From: Eustoma russellianum
Lineage: Eukaryota; Streptophyta; Magnoliopsida; Gentianales; Gentianaceae
Direction of reading: 5' to 3'
Assembly (NCBI GenBank): GCA_036186865.1
Contig: AP025049.1
Coordinates: 23,446,027-23,510,026, forward strand
Length of the DNA stretch: 64,000 nucleotides
Each line of letters begins with the position of its first letter. Within the stretch, counting starts at the first letter, position 1. Below the pieces are notes generated by a model. The model did no database searches. It was not told the DNA's origin and saw only the letters and a list, made by a program, of their open reading frames with translations. This document shows positions 10,318 to 21,505 of this stretch, piece by piece. Position numbers and translations under genes: made by a program.

Positions 10318-12700
10318 TGTAGCGCTCTGCTCCCAAACCCTAGCATCGAGAAACCTGCCATAGTCTACTACAAGAACTTCAAGACGTCATTCAAACTTCT
10401 CACATGTCCGAAATGCCGTAGAAATGTTTTTGTGGAAACGATAAATAAGAAGTCAAATTCATTTAAAATAAACCCAACAAAAATTGAAATAATGTACGGG
10501 GGGCTGACAATACCTATTAGTCAAATCATAATGTATGACATCCAAGTCCAATTGAAATCAGGAAAATAGTCTAAGAAAATATCTATCCGGCCACCCCAAG
10601 CATCCGGTCATAAGATCCCATCTCAAACTCGGCTCACTCTCCAGCTCGCACAATCTGTCCCATCCTCAATGAAGATATACTCATAGTCCTGCTCACCTGT
10701 AAAGGAAAGGTAGGGGGTGAGTGATGAGAATCAATCGTAGGTTATCCGTCTCTCCTAGAAAAGGATTTTCACATACTAAGTCGGATAAATAAATAAAACA
10801 CTATAAAGTAATAACAAATAAAGAATCAAAATATAAATAAGAAAATGAAACATACCCGACCCGATCTGTAAATCGAATGTCCTTAACACTGGAACAACTT
10901 AAAGACAAGATCAGCGATAAACATATCAAAATGCAATACGCAACTTCATTATGCATGTCCTTTTCCAACACCGTGTCACACACAGTTATTTAATATCACA
11001 CACTATGCTCTTTCTTTTTCATGATATGATATGCATGTCCGAGGTTCTATTAGGTGAAGGTGACCATTATCACCACACACCCATCATACGCCTCGCCAGG
11101 CCACACGTCCTGTAAGACCATACGTCTCATATGCCCAAATGAAAAGTTTGTGTCATGAATGCTTCACCCTTTCACACCCTTCTTTTCTTTTACCTATGTT
11201 GCATGCTCCGTTCTATGTTGCATATTATCTATGTTGCGTAATTACCCTATGTTGCATGGGGTCTCTTACTTTATTTTATCTTCTACCGTATTTTATGTTA
11301 CTACCGTATTTTAGGTTTCTACACTTTATTTTATCTTTCTAGCTGACGAAAAATTATTATTTTATCTTATCATATACTTTATTAATTTATAGTATTTCAT
11401 ATATTTTTTTCCCTCCATGACTATCTTCATGCATACATATTTTTTATTTTTATTATCTTTTATATTGATTTCATTTCATCTTATTTTTATTTTACATTAT
11501 TTTATTTTATTCTTATTGTTGTTAAATTCATGCCCTTTTAAATTCTGCCCCCTTCCCCTTTTTCTTCCTTCCGCGTGGCCCGACCCCTGCAGAGAGTCTG
11601 CAGGCCCGCTAGTGTCAGCCCTTCTGTTCTCCTTCAATTTTTTCATATAATACAGCTCAGCCCAACCCAGATTTTCAGGCTCCGAGTTGACCTGGTCCAG
11701 CTCACTTTGGTAAGTCAGCCTGGCGAGTCAGACCGGCATCCGGATCGGCCCTGACCCAGCTGACCTAAAATTAATATTTTTTTATTTATTGATCTCAGCT
11801 CAGCGGGCCTGACCTCAGCCCGAGTCCAGCCAACCTGCTTCAGCCCAGCCCGCAGGTCTCTTCTAGAACCGGGTCAGCCATTTCCGAGTCAGCAGACTTG
11901 CTGACGTGAAATTTATGCATTATTGATTTTTTAAAATTTCTAATTTTCTTCCGACCTCAATAAAATCCTCATTTTAACTTCAATTTAACCCAAACCAGTT
12001 CCATTGGACTCCATTTAGCGCCACGCATGCACTGCCATTGACAGGAAAGAAGGTGACCTGCACGCGCCGCTCAAGGGCACGCGTGGGCCACACGCGTCCC
12101 CTGAAGGCCGCACGTGTGTCGCACGTGCCTCCGCCAGATGCGTTTTTCGACATCCAGAATCATTTCCGACCTATTTCCGTGCTAAGTGAGCCATTTCTAA
12201 GGCCATTCAAGCAATATCATGTCAAAACATAAAAGAGTAATGATGAAATATAATGTACAGCACATACAAATTTTAAACAATTAATACCAACACGACATGC
12301 AAGAAATCCGGTACACACAGGATATCAATCTGACAGAAGGGAGGGTAACCTACCTCTTGAACAATGCACTACCGGACAAAAGATGCGGGTGTGTCAATTC
12401 TCTTCTCCTTCCTTCTTTCATTCTCATCTCTTCTCTTCTTCTCTCTTTTTTTTCTTTCCACTTCTGGTCTCCCTCTTTTCCTCACGTCTTTATATCTCTT
12501 TTTTTTCTTTTAATGTTGTTGTGATGCCGAATGGTGAGAGTAGGAGTTGATGGGGGGTTTATTTGTGGTGGGGGCAGAAATTAAGGGAATTAGGGGAGGG
12601 GATTGAGGCCTGATTTAGGGAATTGGGGGAGAAGTTAGGATCAGATAAGATTTATTTTTTAAATTGAATTAATTTAATATTTTTTCTTCGGGTTCCAACA
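10318..12700 (-). repeat. 5' LTR of the second Gypsy element
   Basis: It runs on the + strand from TGTAGCGCTCTGCTCC to GGTTCCAACA, about 2.38 kb with TG...CA ends. It starts like the LTR at 5506, so the two elements are related. 11140-11560 is very T-rich (long runs of TTTTAT/TTATTTT). 11650-11880 is rich in repeated CAGCC/GACC words. A CT-rich stretch lies at 12395-12515. No gene is seen. Confidence 0.7.
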
Positions 12701-12851
12701 ATAACTTTGCCACCAAAGAATCTATCCAAACAAGGAACGATTAATGAAGGCAAAGAAAATTTTTTTTAAAATTGTCGCCAGTAGCCGGCTGAGCAACTCG
12801 TTCCAAAATCTGAGTATAAATTCATTCGTGGAGGTCAAAAGATTTTGCCAC
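12701..12851 (+). promoter_or_regulatory. Second copy of the knottin-gene promoter (no gene attached)
   Basis: This stretch matches 29587-29736 at roughly 85% by eye, including AATCTATCCAAA, AATGAAGGCAAAGAA, AGCCGGCTGAGCAACT and a TATA box (TATAAA, 12815-12820). Similarity starts at the first base after the Gypsy LTR and stops at 12851 (ATTTTGCC), about 50 bp before the start codon in the other copy. It is therefore the proximal promoter of a lost or rearranged paralogue. Confidence 0.65.
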
Positions 12852-12914
12852 ATTGTTGATCACACACGAACAATATGACATCTAGAAGAAGAATGAGTCA
12901 ATTTTGTAGAACCA
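12852..12914. repeat. 60-bp sequence shared with 17992-18056
   Basis: The words ATTGTTGATCACAC, GAACAATATGACATCTAGAA and GAGTCAATTT occur in the same order at both places, with a few substitutions and a small gap. Here the copy joins the promoter duplicate to a Copia relic; at 17992 it lies in non-repeat DNA. The origin is unknown. Confidence 0.6.
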
Positions 12915-14040
12915 TTATAATCTTTAAAAGCTTCGAGTGCCTCGTCTTTGCTATTTAGCAAATAAGCATAATATCATCTTGTACAATCGTCGATAAAGGT
13001 GACAAAGTACTGTTTACCGCCTCATGCCTGCACATGTTTTAAGTAACCAAATCCGTATGAATGAAACTTGAGGGTTCAGGTTCCTTTCTATTGAAGGAAA
13101 TTGTGCTTTAGCCATTTTTGTTTCAACATATATTTGGTATTTTTCATTAGAGTTAAATTCAAACATCTTTAATAATTCTGAAGTAATCATTGATTTAATT
13201 GACTTGTAATTTACATGTCCTAATCGTTTATTTCATAAACATGAAGACTCAAAGAGAGGTAGATGCAATTTTATTAACCTTAGCGGGTGAAATAAGTTTT
13301 GGCTCAAGTGCCATTACATTCATTTGGTACATTCCCTCAGTGATGTATCCTTTTCTTAAGTACATTCCATTCTTTGATAAAGCATATTTACGAGATTAAG
13401 ATCTTCTGTATCTTCGACAAGAGTCGCCTTGGCCTTATTCTTTTTTTATTGTGACACTCGATGCTTCGGTGCCCTTATTTCTCACAGTTGAAGCATTTTC
13501 GAGTGAACTTTTCAATTTGCTTTCTCTTTGAGTTCATTCTCATTGGGTTGTTCCTTTTCTTTCCAACCTCTACTACGTTTGTTTTGCTTTTCTAAACATG
13601 CAAATTTACATTTTTGTTGGAAGATTTATTATCCTCTTCGAGTATGAGACAAACTATCAAATCATTTATTTTCGTTTCATTTCTTTGGTGTTTCAAATAG
13701 ATCTTGAAATGTTTCTACAAAGATCAAAGTTTCTGTATTTTAAAGGCGATTAGAAAAGACTCTAACAGATGTACACGAACAGGAACTTTTCAATTTGCTT
13801 TTCCTTTGAGTTCACTCCCAGTGGGTTGTTCCTTTTCTTTCCAACCTCGACCAGCTTTTCTCAACCTGAGAATTTACATTTTTGTTGGAGGATTTATTAT
13901 CCTCATCAATTATGAGACAAACCATCAAATCATTTATTTTTGTTTCATTTCTTTAGTGCTTGAAATGGATCTTGAAATCTTTCTATAAAGATGGAAGTTT
14001 TTCTATTATAAAAGCAATTAGAAAAAACACTGAAGAGAAT
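12915..14040 (-). pseudogene. Copia relic: gag zinc knuckle to integrase core
   Basis: Minus-strand reading gives, near 12930-13020, KQYFVTFIDDC and YAYLLNSKDEALEAFK, the integrase core of Tork-like Copia elements. A zinc knuckle CFNCEK-GHRSIECHN lies near 13450-13500. Between them the integrase zinc region is too decayed to read fully. Further right there are two diverged copies of one gag stretch (about 13505-13760 and 13795-14010). Many stops and indels mark an old, dead copy without visible LTRs. Confidence 0.65.
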
Positions 14041-15386
14041 GTACACGAAACAATCAACACTAGGCTCAGCTAAGCCAAGCTGACCCCGAAAATCAACACT
14101 AGAAGCTAGACCATGCTTCTAGACCCAGCTTAACCAAGCCGATCAGACAGACAATAGCCCGTACGTGTATGACTAGTCACTTTATTTGACCCAAGCCTTT
14201 TGACCTTTAAAAATTGTCATCCGTTAAGAAACCAGTGTCAGATCAAAACTTGGAGTATATTAGGAGGTTATTTCTCTCAACTTAATAAATTTGGGATACA
14301 CTTAAGATGGTGATATATCATCCCTTCGAGGAAAGTATACCCTTCACTTCCTAACACCCACCTATTTACTTTTATTTGAGCGTATTAATTTCTCATTCAC
14401 CCAAAAATTGAGTGATTTAAAAATCTTAAATCATATACTCATATTGTAGATAATTATAAGTATTTTAGTTTTCATTAACAATTACTTGATTTTAATCGAA
14501 ATCAAACTCAAAATTCACCGCTCACCTTTTTTAGCAATGGAAATAAATGGGCTTTGAAACTGGTGCCTACTTGCCCAAGTTCTCCAACAAATTTAACCAC
14601 GAAAGGCAGAAATCTCTAGTTGGACGTCCTTGCATAGAAGAATGGACCTACAACTGGTGCCTACTTGCCGAAAGTTGTTAACGTGGTTTTGAAACTTAGG
14701 AGTTGCAATAGTTCATAAAATGTATTTCATTTGTGTTAAAACTATTGTCCTAATGTGACTTTGACATAGTTCAAATATGTATACTAACTAGGGTTTAAAT
14801 GATAGGATCCTATTTGGGCACAAACATAACCATGTCAAACGAGTTGAATAACAATTACAAGCTAAACTAAAACATCTCTTTTAGGGCTTCAACTTGGTGT
14901 GTGGTCGAAGTGTCACACACCAAGAGCTTCCCACGTCAAATTAGCAACGGCATGATCTGGGCGTTGGCCAAGTCAGTTGTGGATTTTTTAGAACTGAACT
15001 ATAAAAACAAAAGTTTCTCAGAGTATCTGGATCGAATCATATATTTGCGAAGAAGGTTAAATAGACAAAAATACCCTTAATGCCATTTGGGATAATGGTG
15101 GACTAGTATGACTCAATTGACCGTATCTTTTCAAATGTCTTGTTCACTAGTTTTTTCTAAAGCCAGGTATAAATGTTTTTGAATGATCCTTGTTATTGGG
15201 CCTTTCAAATATAAGGCATGTGTAAGTGCTTCTTTCATATCTCATGTATAAATGCAGAAAGTCATACAGAACTAATTCTTTGAAAAGTCCTATGTAGTTG
15301 TTCTTCTTAAGCGCTATGCAAGACCATTTTCAAATTTCATGAAAAAGTAGTCCCATAATTTTCTTGTCTCGAGTTTTTGTTGGTAG
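14041..15386. other. Non-coding stretch, no gene seen
   Basis: AT-rich DNA with no conserved reading frame and no recognised element. The phrase ACTGGTGCCTACTTGCC occurs twice, near 14559 and 14653, suggesting a small local duplication. Confidence 0.5.
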
Positions 15387-16150
15387 GTGTTTAACTTGGG
15401 TTTACATGAAGTGATATCCATATCCACTGAAAACCTTAAAGAAATGAGTGGTCGAACATCATCCTCATATAAGCCACACATTTGTTTCTTCAAAGTAGCC
15501 AATGTGCCACAGTATTCTCAGTATCCGCCCCTTACTTGCCAACATGACTTGACATACACACACGACTTATAACATGTCTTCAATCAGAAATCACAAGTCG
15601 GGCATGCACATCCGGACTTATGTGAGGGGAGAGAATAATTGACCAACCATGGACCGACAAGGTGCGAGCCTATATTTTATACTGACTCTGATACCATGTT
15701 GGAATTTAGCCTTACATGATGTGAGACACATATTTACTCAAAACCCTAAGTCAATGGATGATGGTACCTTATCCTCATATAACCTATATATCTTTCTTAA
15801 GCCAATGTTGGATAATATTCTCAATACCCGCCCTCACATGAAAAAGTTGCTTGAAATACAAATGAGCTTTGAGACCCATCCTTAATCACAAACTACAAAC
15901 CAATCATGAACATCTGGACTTGAATGAGGAGAAACTATAAATAACCAACCGTAGTCAAGCAAGATGGAAGTCCACATTTAAATTGTATCTGATATCAAAT
16001 TGAAGCTTGAACTTACATGAGTTGAGTCTTATATCTACTCAAAACCTTAAAGCATTGAGTGCTGTTACCTCATCCTCATATAACCCACATATGTTTCCTT
16101 AAAGTAGAGAGTGTGGAACAATATTTTCAACCGTAGGTGAACATGGTATT
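15387..16150 (+). repeat. Threefold diverged tandem repeat, period about 300 bp
   Basis: Three copies start near 15390, 15700 and 16010. Shared blocks are ACATGA-GTGA, ATATCTACTCAAAACC, CATCCTCATATAACCCACA and, in copies 1 and 2, ATTCTCA-TA-CCGCCC followed by a block with ACATCTGGACTT and AATTGACCAACC. Copies 1 and 2 are separated by CTCTGATACCATGTTGGAA. Copy 3 is cut short. No protein is encoded. Confidence 0.7.
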
Positions 16151-17130
16151 AATTTATTGATCATTTAAATTCCTTTCCACGCATAACGTTTCATGATCCC
16201 TTTCTATATCCCATTTTTATAGATAAACACGTTGACCCGAGACAGTGATATAAGACATGATTTTCTTATAATAGGTTTTGAGATGCCAGCATGTCACCTT
16301 ATGCTGCTATGACATTTTTGAGGTGGAATGGTTTGTTGCAAATTTTGGTATCTGTTAGTATGAATCGACTTGTTTGATTGGACTTTTGATGCATTAGTCT
16401 TGATTTTCTTCATGGTTGTGGTATTTGACGTTTCATGACCGATCTCGGCTCGAATATTTTGTTTGTTACGGGTGGTGACAGTCTGTGTATAAAATATATG
16501 CAAAACTTTTTCTTAGTCACTTAAATTGAATATTTAATCCCAATCTGATACATAAACTGCTTTTAAAAGCTATAACTAGTTTCACACTTCTGAAGATAAT
16601 CTACAGACATGAAAAAATATTTAAGAATGTCATATATTTTGTTTGTTTCCACTTAGTTTTAACTAACTTGATAAATGTCAAATATGTAAATAATATTTTA
16701 ATAGTTATAAAGATTTCTTTAGATAAACTAATAAGATGAAGCTAAATCCAAGCAATATAATTCTTATCCAAACCATAGTTATCTCTCGTAGACATTTTCT
16801 TTGTTCCAGTTTTCCAACAGTTCCTAATTTTCCTTTCAAATTTGATTGTGGGATTGATACAGGAGAACTTTAAAAGTCCAGAAATGCCCTTGAAAGTTGA
16901 AACAAGAGCGGACAAGCTTCTTTTCTTTGGGTATGCATTTAGCCCTATCCTGATTACTAGTTAATATAAATTAAAACCGTTGGCATATAATAATTACCTT
17001 ATTCATAAGAGTTGATTTTTTTTAATTAAATTCCTATGACAATGATTAAAATGTGTATCATATTAAATGATTCATATTATCTTTATTGATAATTCATTTA
17101 ATCAAAAATGAAAAAAAATCAAATTATATC
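16151..17130. other. Non-coding stretch, no gene seen
   Basis: AT-rich sequence; short open frames (such as 16294-16503 minus) show no family resemblance and no splice context that could be argued for. Confidence 0.5.
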
Positions 17131-17345
17131 AAATATCAACAACAACAACAACATCATTACCCTATTGCCTTAGAGGTTCCCGTCTATGGCGGAGTATGGG
17201 GGATCAGATGTACGCAACCATACCCATGTGTTAAAAATACATAGACGTTGTTTCTCGATGACCCGTAATGAGCGTCAAGCCGTGTCGATCAACTGCTACT
17301 TCACAATATAAGAAGCGCAGCCAATTTCGTGAGTCATTTTGCTTT
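17131..17345 (-). mobile_element. 3' end of a (TTG)n-tailed retroposon (RTE-type LINE or derived SINE)
   Basis: On the minus strand, a conserved-looking stretch (GAGCGTCAAGCC complement, TGCGTACATCTGATCCCCC, GGTTGCGTAC) ends in GTAATGATGTTGTTGTTGTTG. Plant RTE LINEs and their SINE partners commonly carry this kind of TTG-rich tail and a GGGTAATG terminus. Only about 200 bp are present. No ORF is attached, so the class is inferred from the tail and family memory. Confidence 0.45.
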
Positions 17346-18337
17346 ATTCCATCATATTCCAAAGTCAAAGAAGAGTGTGTCCTTGACTAGACGCTTAGAT
17401 GTTACATTACTATAAATATATTGAAGTTCCAATAGACGCTTAGATGCTACATTACCTCATCGTGAGCTCAACAAATATACAACATTTGTTTCTATTTGCA
17501 TGATGTGACTAAAGATCATTATAGTTGTATTTGAATATTTGGCCATTTTGATGAAATGCAGGACCATATGCTCTCACTCTATTATATAAGGAACAAAAAA
17601 AGGGAACCAAAAAGTATTGCGCAGATGATCAGAAAAAAAGGTTGATTTATTTGAATGATTCAGCATCTTCGTTGTTTTTTGTGGCGTAAGTGTTTGTTTC
17701 ATTCAATGAATATTGGTTATATCGACTATCAAAACAAACGCATCTTGTAGTGTTAGAGACGGCCGCTACAGACTGGTCAGCTGTGGTTTTCAAAATTGAA
17801 CCCTCAAAAATCAAACAGTGCTATATTCTCTTCCAAAAAAACGCAACTGTCAGTAGAGTATACAATATATTCGGAAAATCCCTAGCCAGCTACTTGAAAT
17901 TTCATTATCGGATAAACATACACAAAATTATAAAACTAGCCAACTAATCACCAGAATAAACATCTTTTCATATTCATCATAGGTACGCAACAAATTGTTG
18001 ATCACACGCGAACAATATGACATCTAGAATTAGAAGAAAGAGTCAATTTCGTGGAACATGTATATCTAACGAAGACCGTCGGTACTATTTTTATTTATGT
18101 AGTTAATGTATAATAGTGATTAACGATAAATTCTTCGTTACATCGTCACATATAGTAGCATGTGGTCTATGCATATAACAACGAGTTAGTCACGGGACAA
18201 ACTTTTTGAAGGAGAAAGGAGTAGTCAGTATATATATCATAATGAGTAACGAGGCAAATGCCGTATAATATCTGTGCTTAAGTCATACTCCCAAAGACGT
18301 TATGTGTCGTCGTAACACCTATTGAATTAGCAAAATG
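17346..18337. other. Non-coding stretch, no firm gene
   Basis: It contains a partial repeat (ATAGACGCTTAGATGCTACATTAC-like phrase twice, 17390-17455), a TATA-like word (ATTATATAAGG, near 17580) and the 60-bp block shared with 12852-12914 at 17992-18056. No frame here shows a recognisable domain. Confidence 0.45.
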
Positions 18338-18537
18338 ATTAGCATTGAACATTTTGAGGACGGGTTTGAAGCAACAGAACAAGGTTGTTGCTTTGTGATC
18401 TTGAGGCCACACGTTTGAGCCGCAAAAACAGGCTCTTGCATAAAGTGTAAAGTAAAGCTGCGCATATCAGAAGCGATCTGGTCCCTTTCCGGACCCTATG
18501 CACCTGAAATGATTTTTTTTATTAGCATTGAACATTT
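18338..18537 (+). mobile_element. SINE (Au/TS-like) with 17-bp target duplication
   Basis: The body is 18355-18520 (166 bp). It shows a Pol III box B-like GTTTGAGCC and the blocks AAAGCTGCGCATAT and TTTCCGGACCCTATGCAC typical of plant Au-type SINEs, and it ends in TTTTTTTT. It is flanked by a perfect direct repeat ATTAGCATTGAACATTT at 18338-18354 and 18521-18537. SINEs are copied by LINE enzymes and encode no protein. Confidence 0.8.
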
Positions 18538-18720
18538 CTTAGCATATTCAACGATTAAAAGATAATATCTAATTTGTTTTATTTATCCTAGATTAAAATC
18601 AATCGATCTTTTACCAGAGTCAATTGTGTACTTGAGAGTGGTAAAAGTCAGAAATTATACAAGAAATAGTGATAAACAAAGGAAATGGATAAAAATATTT
18701 GTCACGGAGTATAAAGTAAT

Positions 18721-19267
18721 TGTTAGAGTGAAGTTTAGCTGAGCTGAGCTGCTGCCGAGACCACGTGCAGACCTGACGAGCGGACCTAAAGTGCACAGAC
18801 TGAAGCGGAACTAAGGTGCACTGACTAAAGCACACCATTAGCTGAGCTGAGCTACTGCCGACCACGTGCGGACCTGATGAGCAGACCTGAAGTGCACTGA
18901 CAGAAGCAGACCTGAAGTGCACTGACTTAAGCAGATCTTTAGCTGAGCTGAGCTGCTGCCGACCTGATGAGCAAACCTTACGAACAGACCTGAAGTGCAC
19001 TGACTGAAGCAGACCTGAAGTGCACTGACAACTTCACAATTCATTGGTTGGATTGCCGACCTGGCCAGCTCAGCTCGGCATATCTAAAGCGCCAGTCACG
19101 GCATATCTAAAGGGCTAATTACAGCTGACTAGATTTGATTGTAGATATCTAGTCTGGTAAGATATATGATAGGATTTCGTTTGTAAAATCTATAAATTGA
19201 CAGACAAATGAATGGAAAGGGCAGATATTTGAGTTACCAAAAGTGCTTTGTCCACATCGTTTTTACA
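18721..19267 (+). repeat. LTR1 of the Copia array
   Basis: Starts TGTTAGAGTG and ends CATCGTTTTTACA, immediately followed by the PBS. Its first half (18760-19030) is a minisatellite of GCAGACCTGAAGTGCACTGA-type units mixed with GAGCTGAGCTGCTGCCG units. U5 contains a conserved GATATCTAGTC stretch. Confidence 0.85.
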
Positions 19268-19279
19268 TGGTATCAGAGC
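19268..19279 (+). other. Primer binding site of Copia body A
   Basis: TGGTATCAGAGC, the exact complement of the initiator tRNA-Met 3' end, directly abuts LTR1. The equivalent sites of bodies B (TGGTATCATAGC, 23264-23275) and C (TTGTATCAAATC, 24424-24435) are mutated. Confidence 0.85.
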
Positions 19280-19328
19280 AAGATTGCGCTTTCTGACTAT
19301 TTTCCTTCAGAAACTTTCATCATTAGCC

Positions 19329-20330
19329 ATGGCAGCCGAATCTTCCTCTTCTTCTTCTCAAACTACGGCAACCGAATCCTCTCACAAAAAAATCAAATCT
19401 CCCTATGATCTGCACTCAAAAGACCATATCTTAACCTGTTGATGGGTCTCCTGACATGTCTGATTGGGTGTCCGTCAACTCAATGATTATGCCATGGATT
19501 TTAAATACGATTGAGCCCAGCCTGCGTTCTGCCATATCATACTCATAGAACGCTAGGGAATTATGGAAGACATTGAATAGCGATTCGTTGTTATGAATGC
19601 TCCGTGAGTGCAGCATTTGAAGAAAGCACTCGCAAACTGCAAACAAAATAGAGATTCTATCATGACATATTATGGCAAATTGAAGAAACTCTGGGATGAG
19701 TTACAAGATTATGATGACATCCTGATATGCTCCTGCAACGGCTGTAAATGTGATCTATGACAAACACTCAGTCGTCGCAAAGAAGCTGACAGAGTTCATC
19801 AGTTCCTCATGGGACTTGATGAACATACATTTAGAATAGTGCACTCGTCTATCCTCAACCAGGAACATCTTCCTACCTTGAACAGAGTTTATCACATGGT
19901 GGTTCAAGAGGAAAAGCTTGGGGTCTATTGCACTTACATAAGACAAACATGAATCTCCAGTCTTTGCTCTGACAGTATCAGGGAAGTTAGGCACTGACAG
20001 GAAGAACTCCAAATTTGTGGTGGTATGCACACACTACCGAAGGAAAGGACACAAGGCCAGCGGATGCTTTCAAGTCATTGGTTATCCTGACTTGTGGGGT
20101 GACCGATCTAAAGAAAAACTCAAGACTAAAGGACCTACACCTCTGATATTTTTGCGGCCCAAGGTTACAGGCAGTGCTGCACATGTGGCAACTGTCTTAT
20201 CAAAAGCATCTTTCACCTCGGACGATGCACATGAGGGTGTAAAGATTCTAGCCGACCTCTTTGAAGCTGAGCTGAGCTCACTTCTCTGAGATCTGAGTAC
20301 ACGTAAGCAAACAACTCCGGAACGCATGAG
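19329..20330 (+). pseudogene. Copia body A gag
   Basis: The ATG at 19329 starts MAAESSSSSSQTTATESS. About 130 bp of the capsid (the GLLITP...GFLDGTI stretch present in bodies B and C) are missing at about 19433, and stops follow. Later parts show the KLWDEL region and a zinc knuckle CTHYRRKGHKASGCF in which the second Cys is Tyr. Gag would build the particle; this copy cannot. Confidence 0.75.
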
Positions 20331-21505
20331 TTGTAGGCTTCTTGACTCTTTTTGGATTATAGATTGGGGAGCCTCTCATCATATGACGGGTAATCTAAAC
20401 CTTTTATGTAATTGTGCCCCAATCTCGCCGTGCAATATCCAGCTGCCCAGAGGCACTATCACCCAAGCACAGAAACAAGGGTCAGCTCAGTTGAATGAAG
20501 AACTGACACTAGACAAAGTGTTCTATGTCCCAAACATAACTTGCAACTTGTTATCAGTGTCATAGTTGCTTTACAATCAAGATTATCTTGTTAAATTTAC
20601 TAACGAAGGTTGTGTGATACAGGACCGGAATACCAGGACTCAGATTGGAGAGGGGGATGTGCTCGAAAGGCTATATGTCTTGAGAAGAGCAGATTCTATG
20701 CGGATGCATGTAGTAGGGAAGCAATTTGATGTCTCCTTGTGGCACAATCAGTTGGGACATCCTTCCAATCGAGCTTTGCGTCTATTACATGGTGTGGCCC
20801 CTTCTCTTGATGAAACTAGCACAGCTTGTTGTGAGGTCAGCCTTCGTGCAAAGCAGACCAAAGAACTATTTGATTTAAGCAATACTGTTACTGAACATTG
20901 TTTTGATTTAGTGCATTGTGATGTATGGGGTCCTTACCGACATAAAACTTCTTGTGGCGCTTCGTATTTTTTGACTTTTATGGATGGTCATTCTTGGAGA
21001 GTGTGGGTGTATTTATTGAAAACCAAAGATCGAGTACCAACCTTGGTGAAACAATTCTTTGCCATGGCTAACACCCAGTCTGGCCGAAAGATTAAAACTT
21101 TCCGTACTGACAATGGGACAAAATTCTTACCACTAATCCCTTCTTTGCCGATCAAGGTGTAAGACATCATACCTCTATTCGATATACACCCCAGAAAAAT
21201 GAAAAAGTAGAACATAAACATCGACATATCCTTAATGTGGCAAGAGCACTTCGTTTTCAAGATAATCTTCCCTTAACTTTCTAGGGCGAGTGTGTTCTGA
21301 CCGCAGTTCATCTTATAAACCACACTCCTTCTGTCCTACTCGGAGGCAAGACACCTTACGAAATTCTGTTCAGCCGACCTCCCAATTGCAATCACCTTCG
21401 AGTCTTTGCCAATTTATGTTATGTCAACAATTATCAATGGGATAGTTTAAAGTTTCAACCATACAGTAGGAAATGTATCATGATTGGATACACTTCGGGT
21501 AAGAA
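20331..21505 (+). pseudogene. Copia body A protease and integrase
   Basis: The protease shows FWIIDWGASHHMTGN, where the expected DSG is DWG, so the catalytic triplet is lost. Then come VFYVPNITCNLLSVS, the integrase zinc region LWHNQLGHPSNRALRLLH, the core DLVHCDVWGPYRHKTSCGASYF, FRTDNGTKF, and HTPSVLLGGKTPYEIL. Stops lie at 20563 and 21160. The integrase C-terminus is fused by deletion to RT near 21505. Confidence 0.75.

Larger units (their letters stand above)
7566..12700 (-). mobile_element. Second Ty3/Gypsy element, minus strand, 3' part displaced
   Basis: From right to left it contains a 5' LTR (10318-12700), PBS, gag, protease and the first part of RT, then stops at 7566 where the first Gypsy element is inserted. 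RNase H, integrase and the 3' LTR must lie left of the window or be lost. Its LTR ends GGTTCCAACA at 12700, and from 12701 the sequence matches the promoter region at 29587, so the element sits inside a duplicated copy of that promoter. Confidence 0.8.

Noticed and set aside
15387..16150. Threefold repeat considered as a CRISPR-like or gene-family array
   Set aside because: Units are about 300 bp and diverged, without short uniform repeats and spacers, and the DNA is plant nuclear.
17741..17751. CACTACAAGA-like motif (minus strand), suggesting a CACTA transposon end
   Set aside because: Only one end-like word was found; no partner, no 3-bp duplication and no sub-terminal repeats.
17690..17947. 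85-codon plus-strand frame downstream of a TATA-like word
   Set aside because: No domain, signal peptide or homology I can recognise. The donor-like GTAAGT at 17687 is too weak to call a gene.
18620..19044. Minus-strand frames of 126 and 68 codons with repeated SVHFRSA / VCSSG units
   Set aside because: They are translations of the LTR minisatellite; the repeats come from the DNA units, not from a protein.
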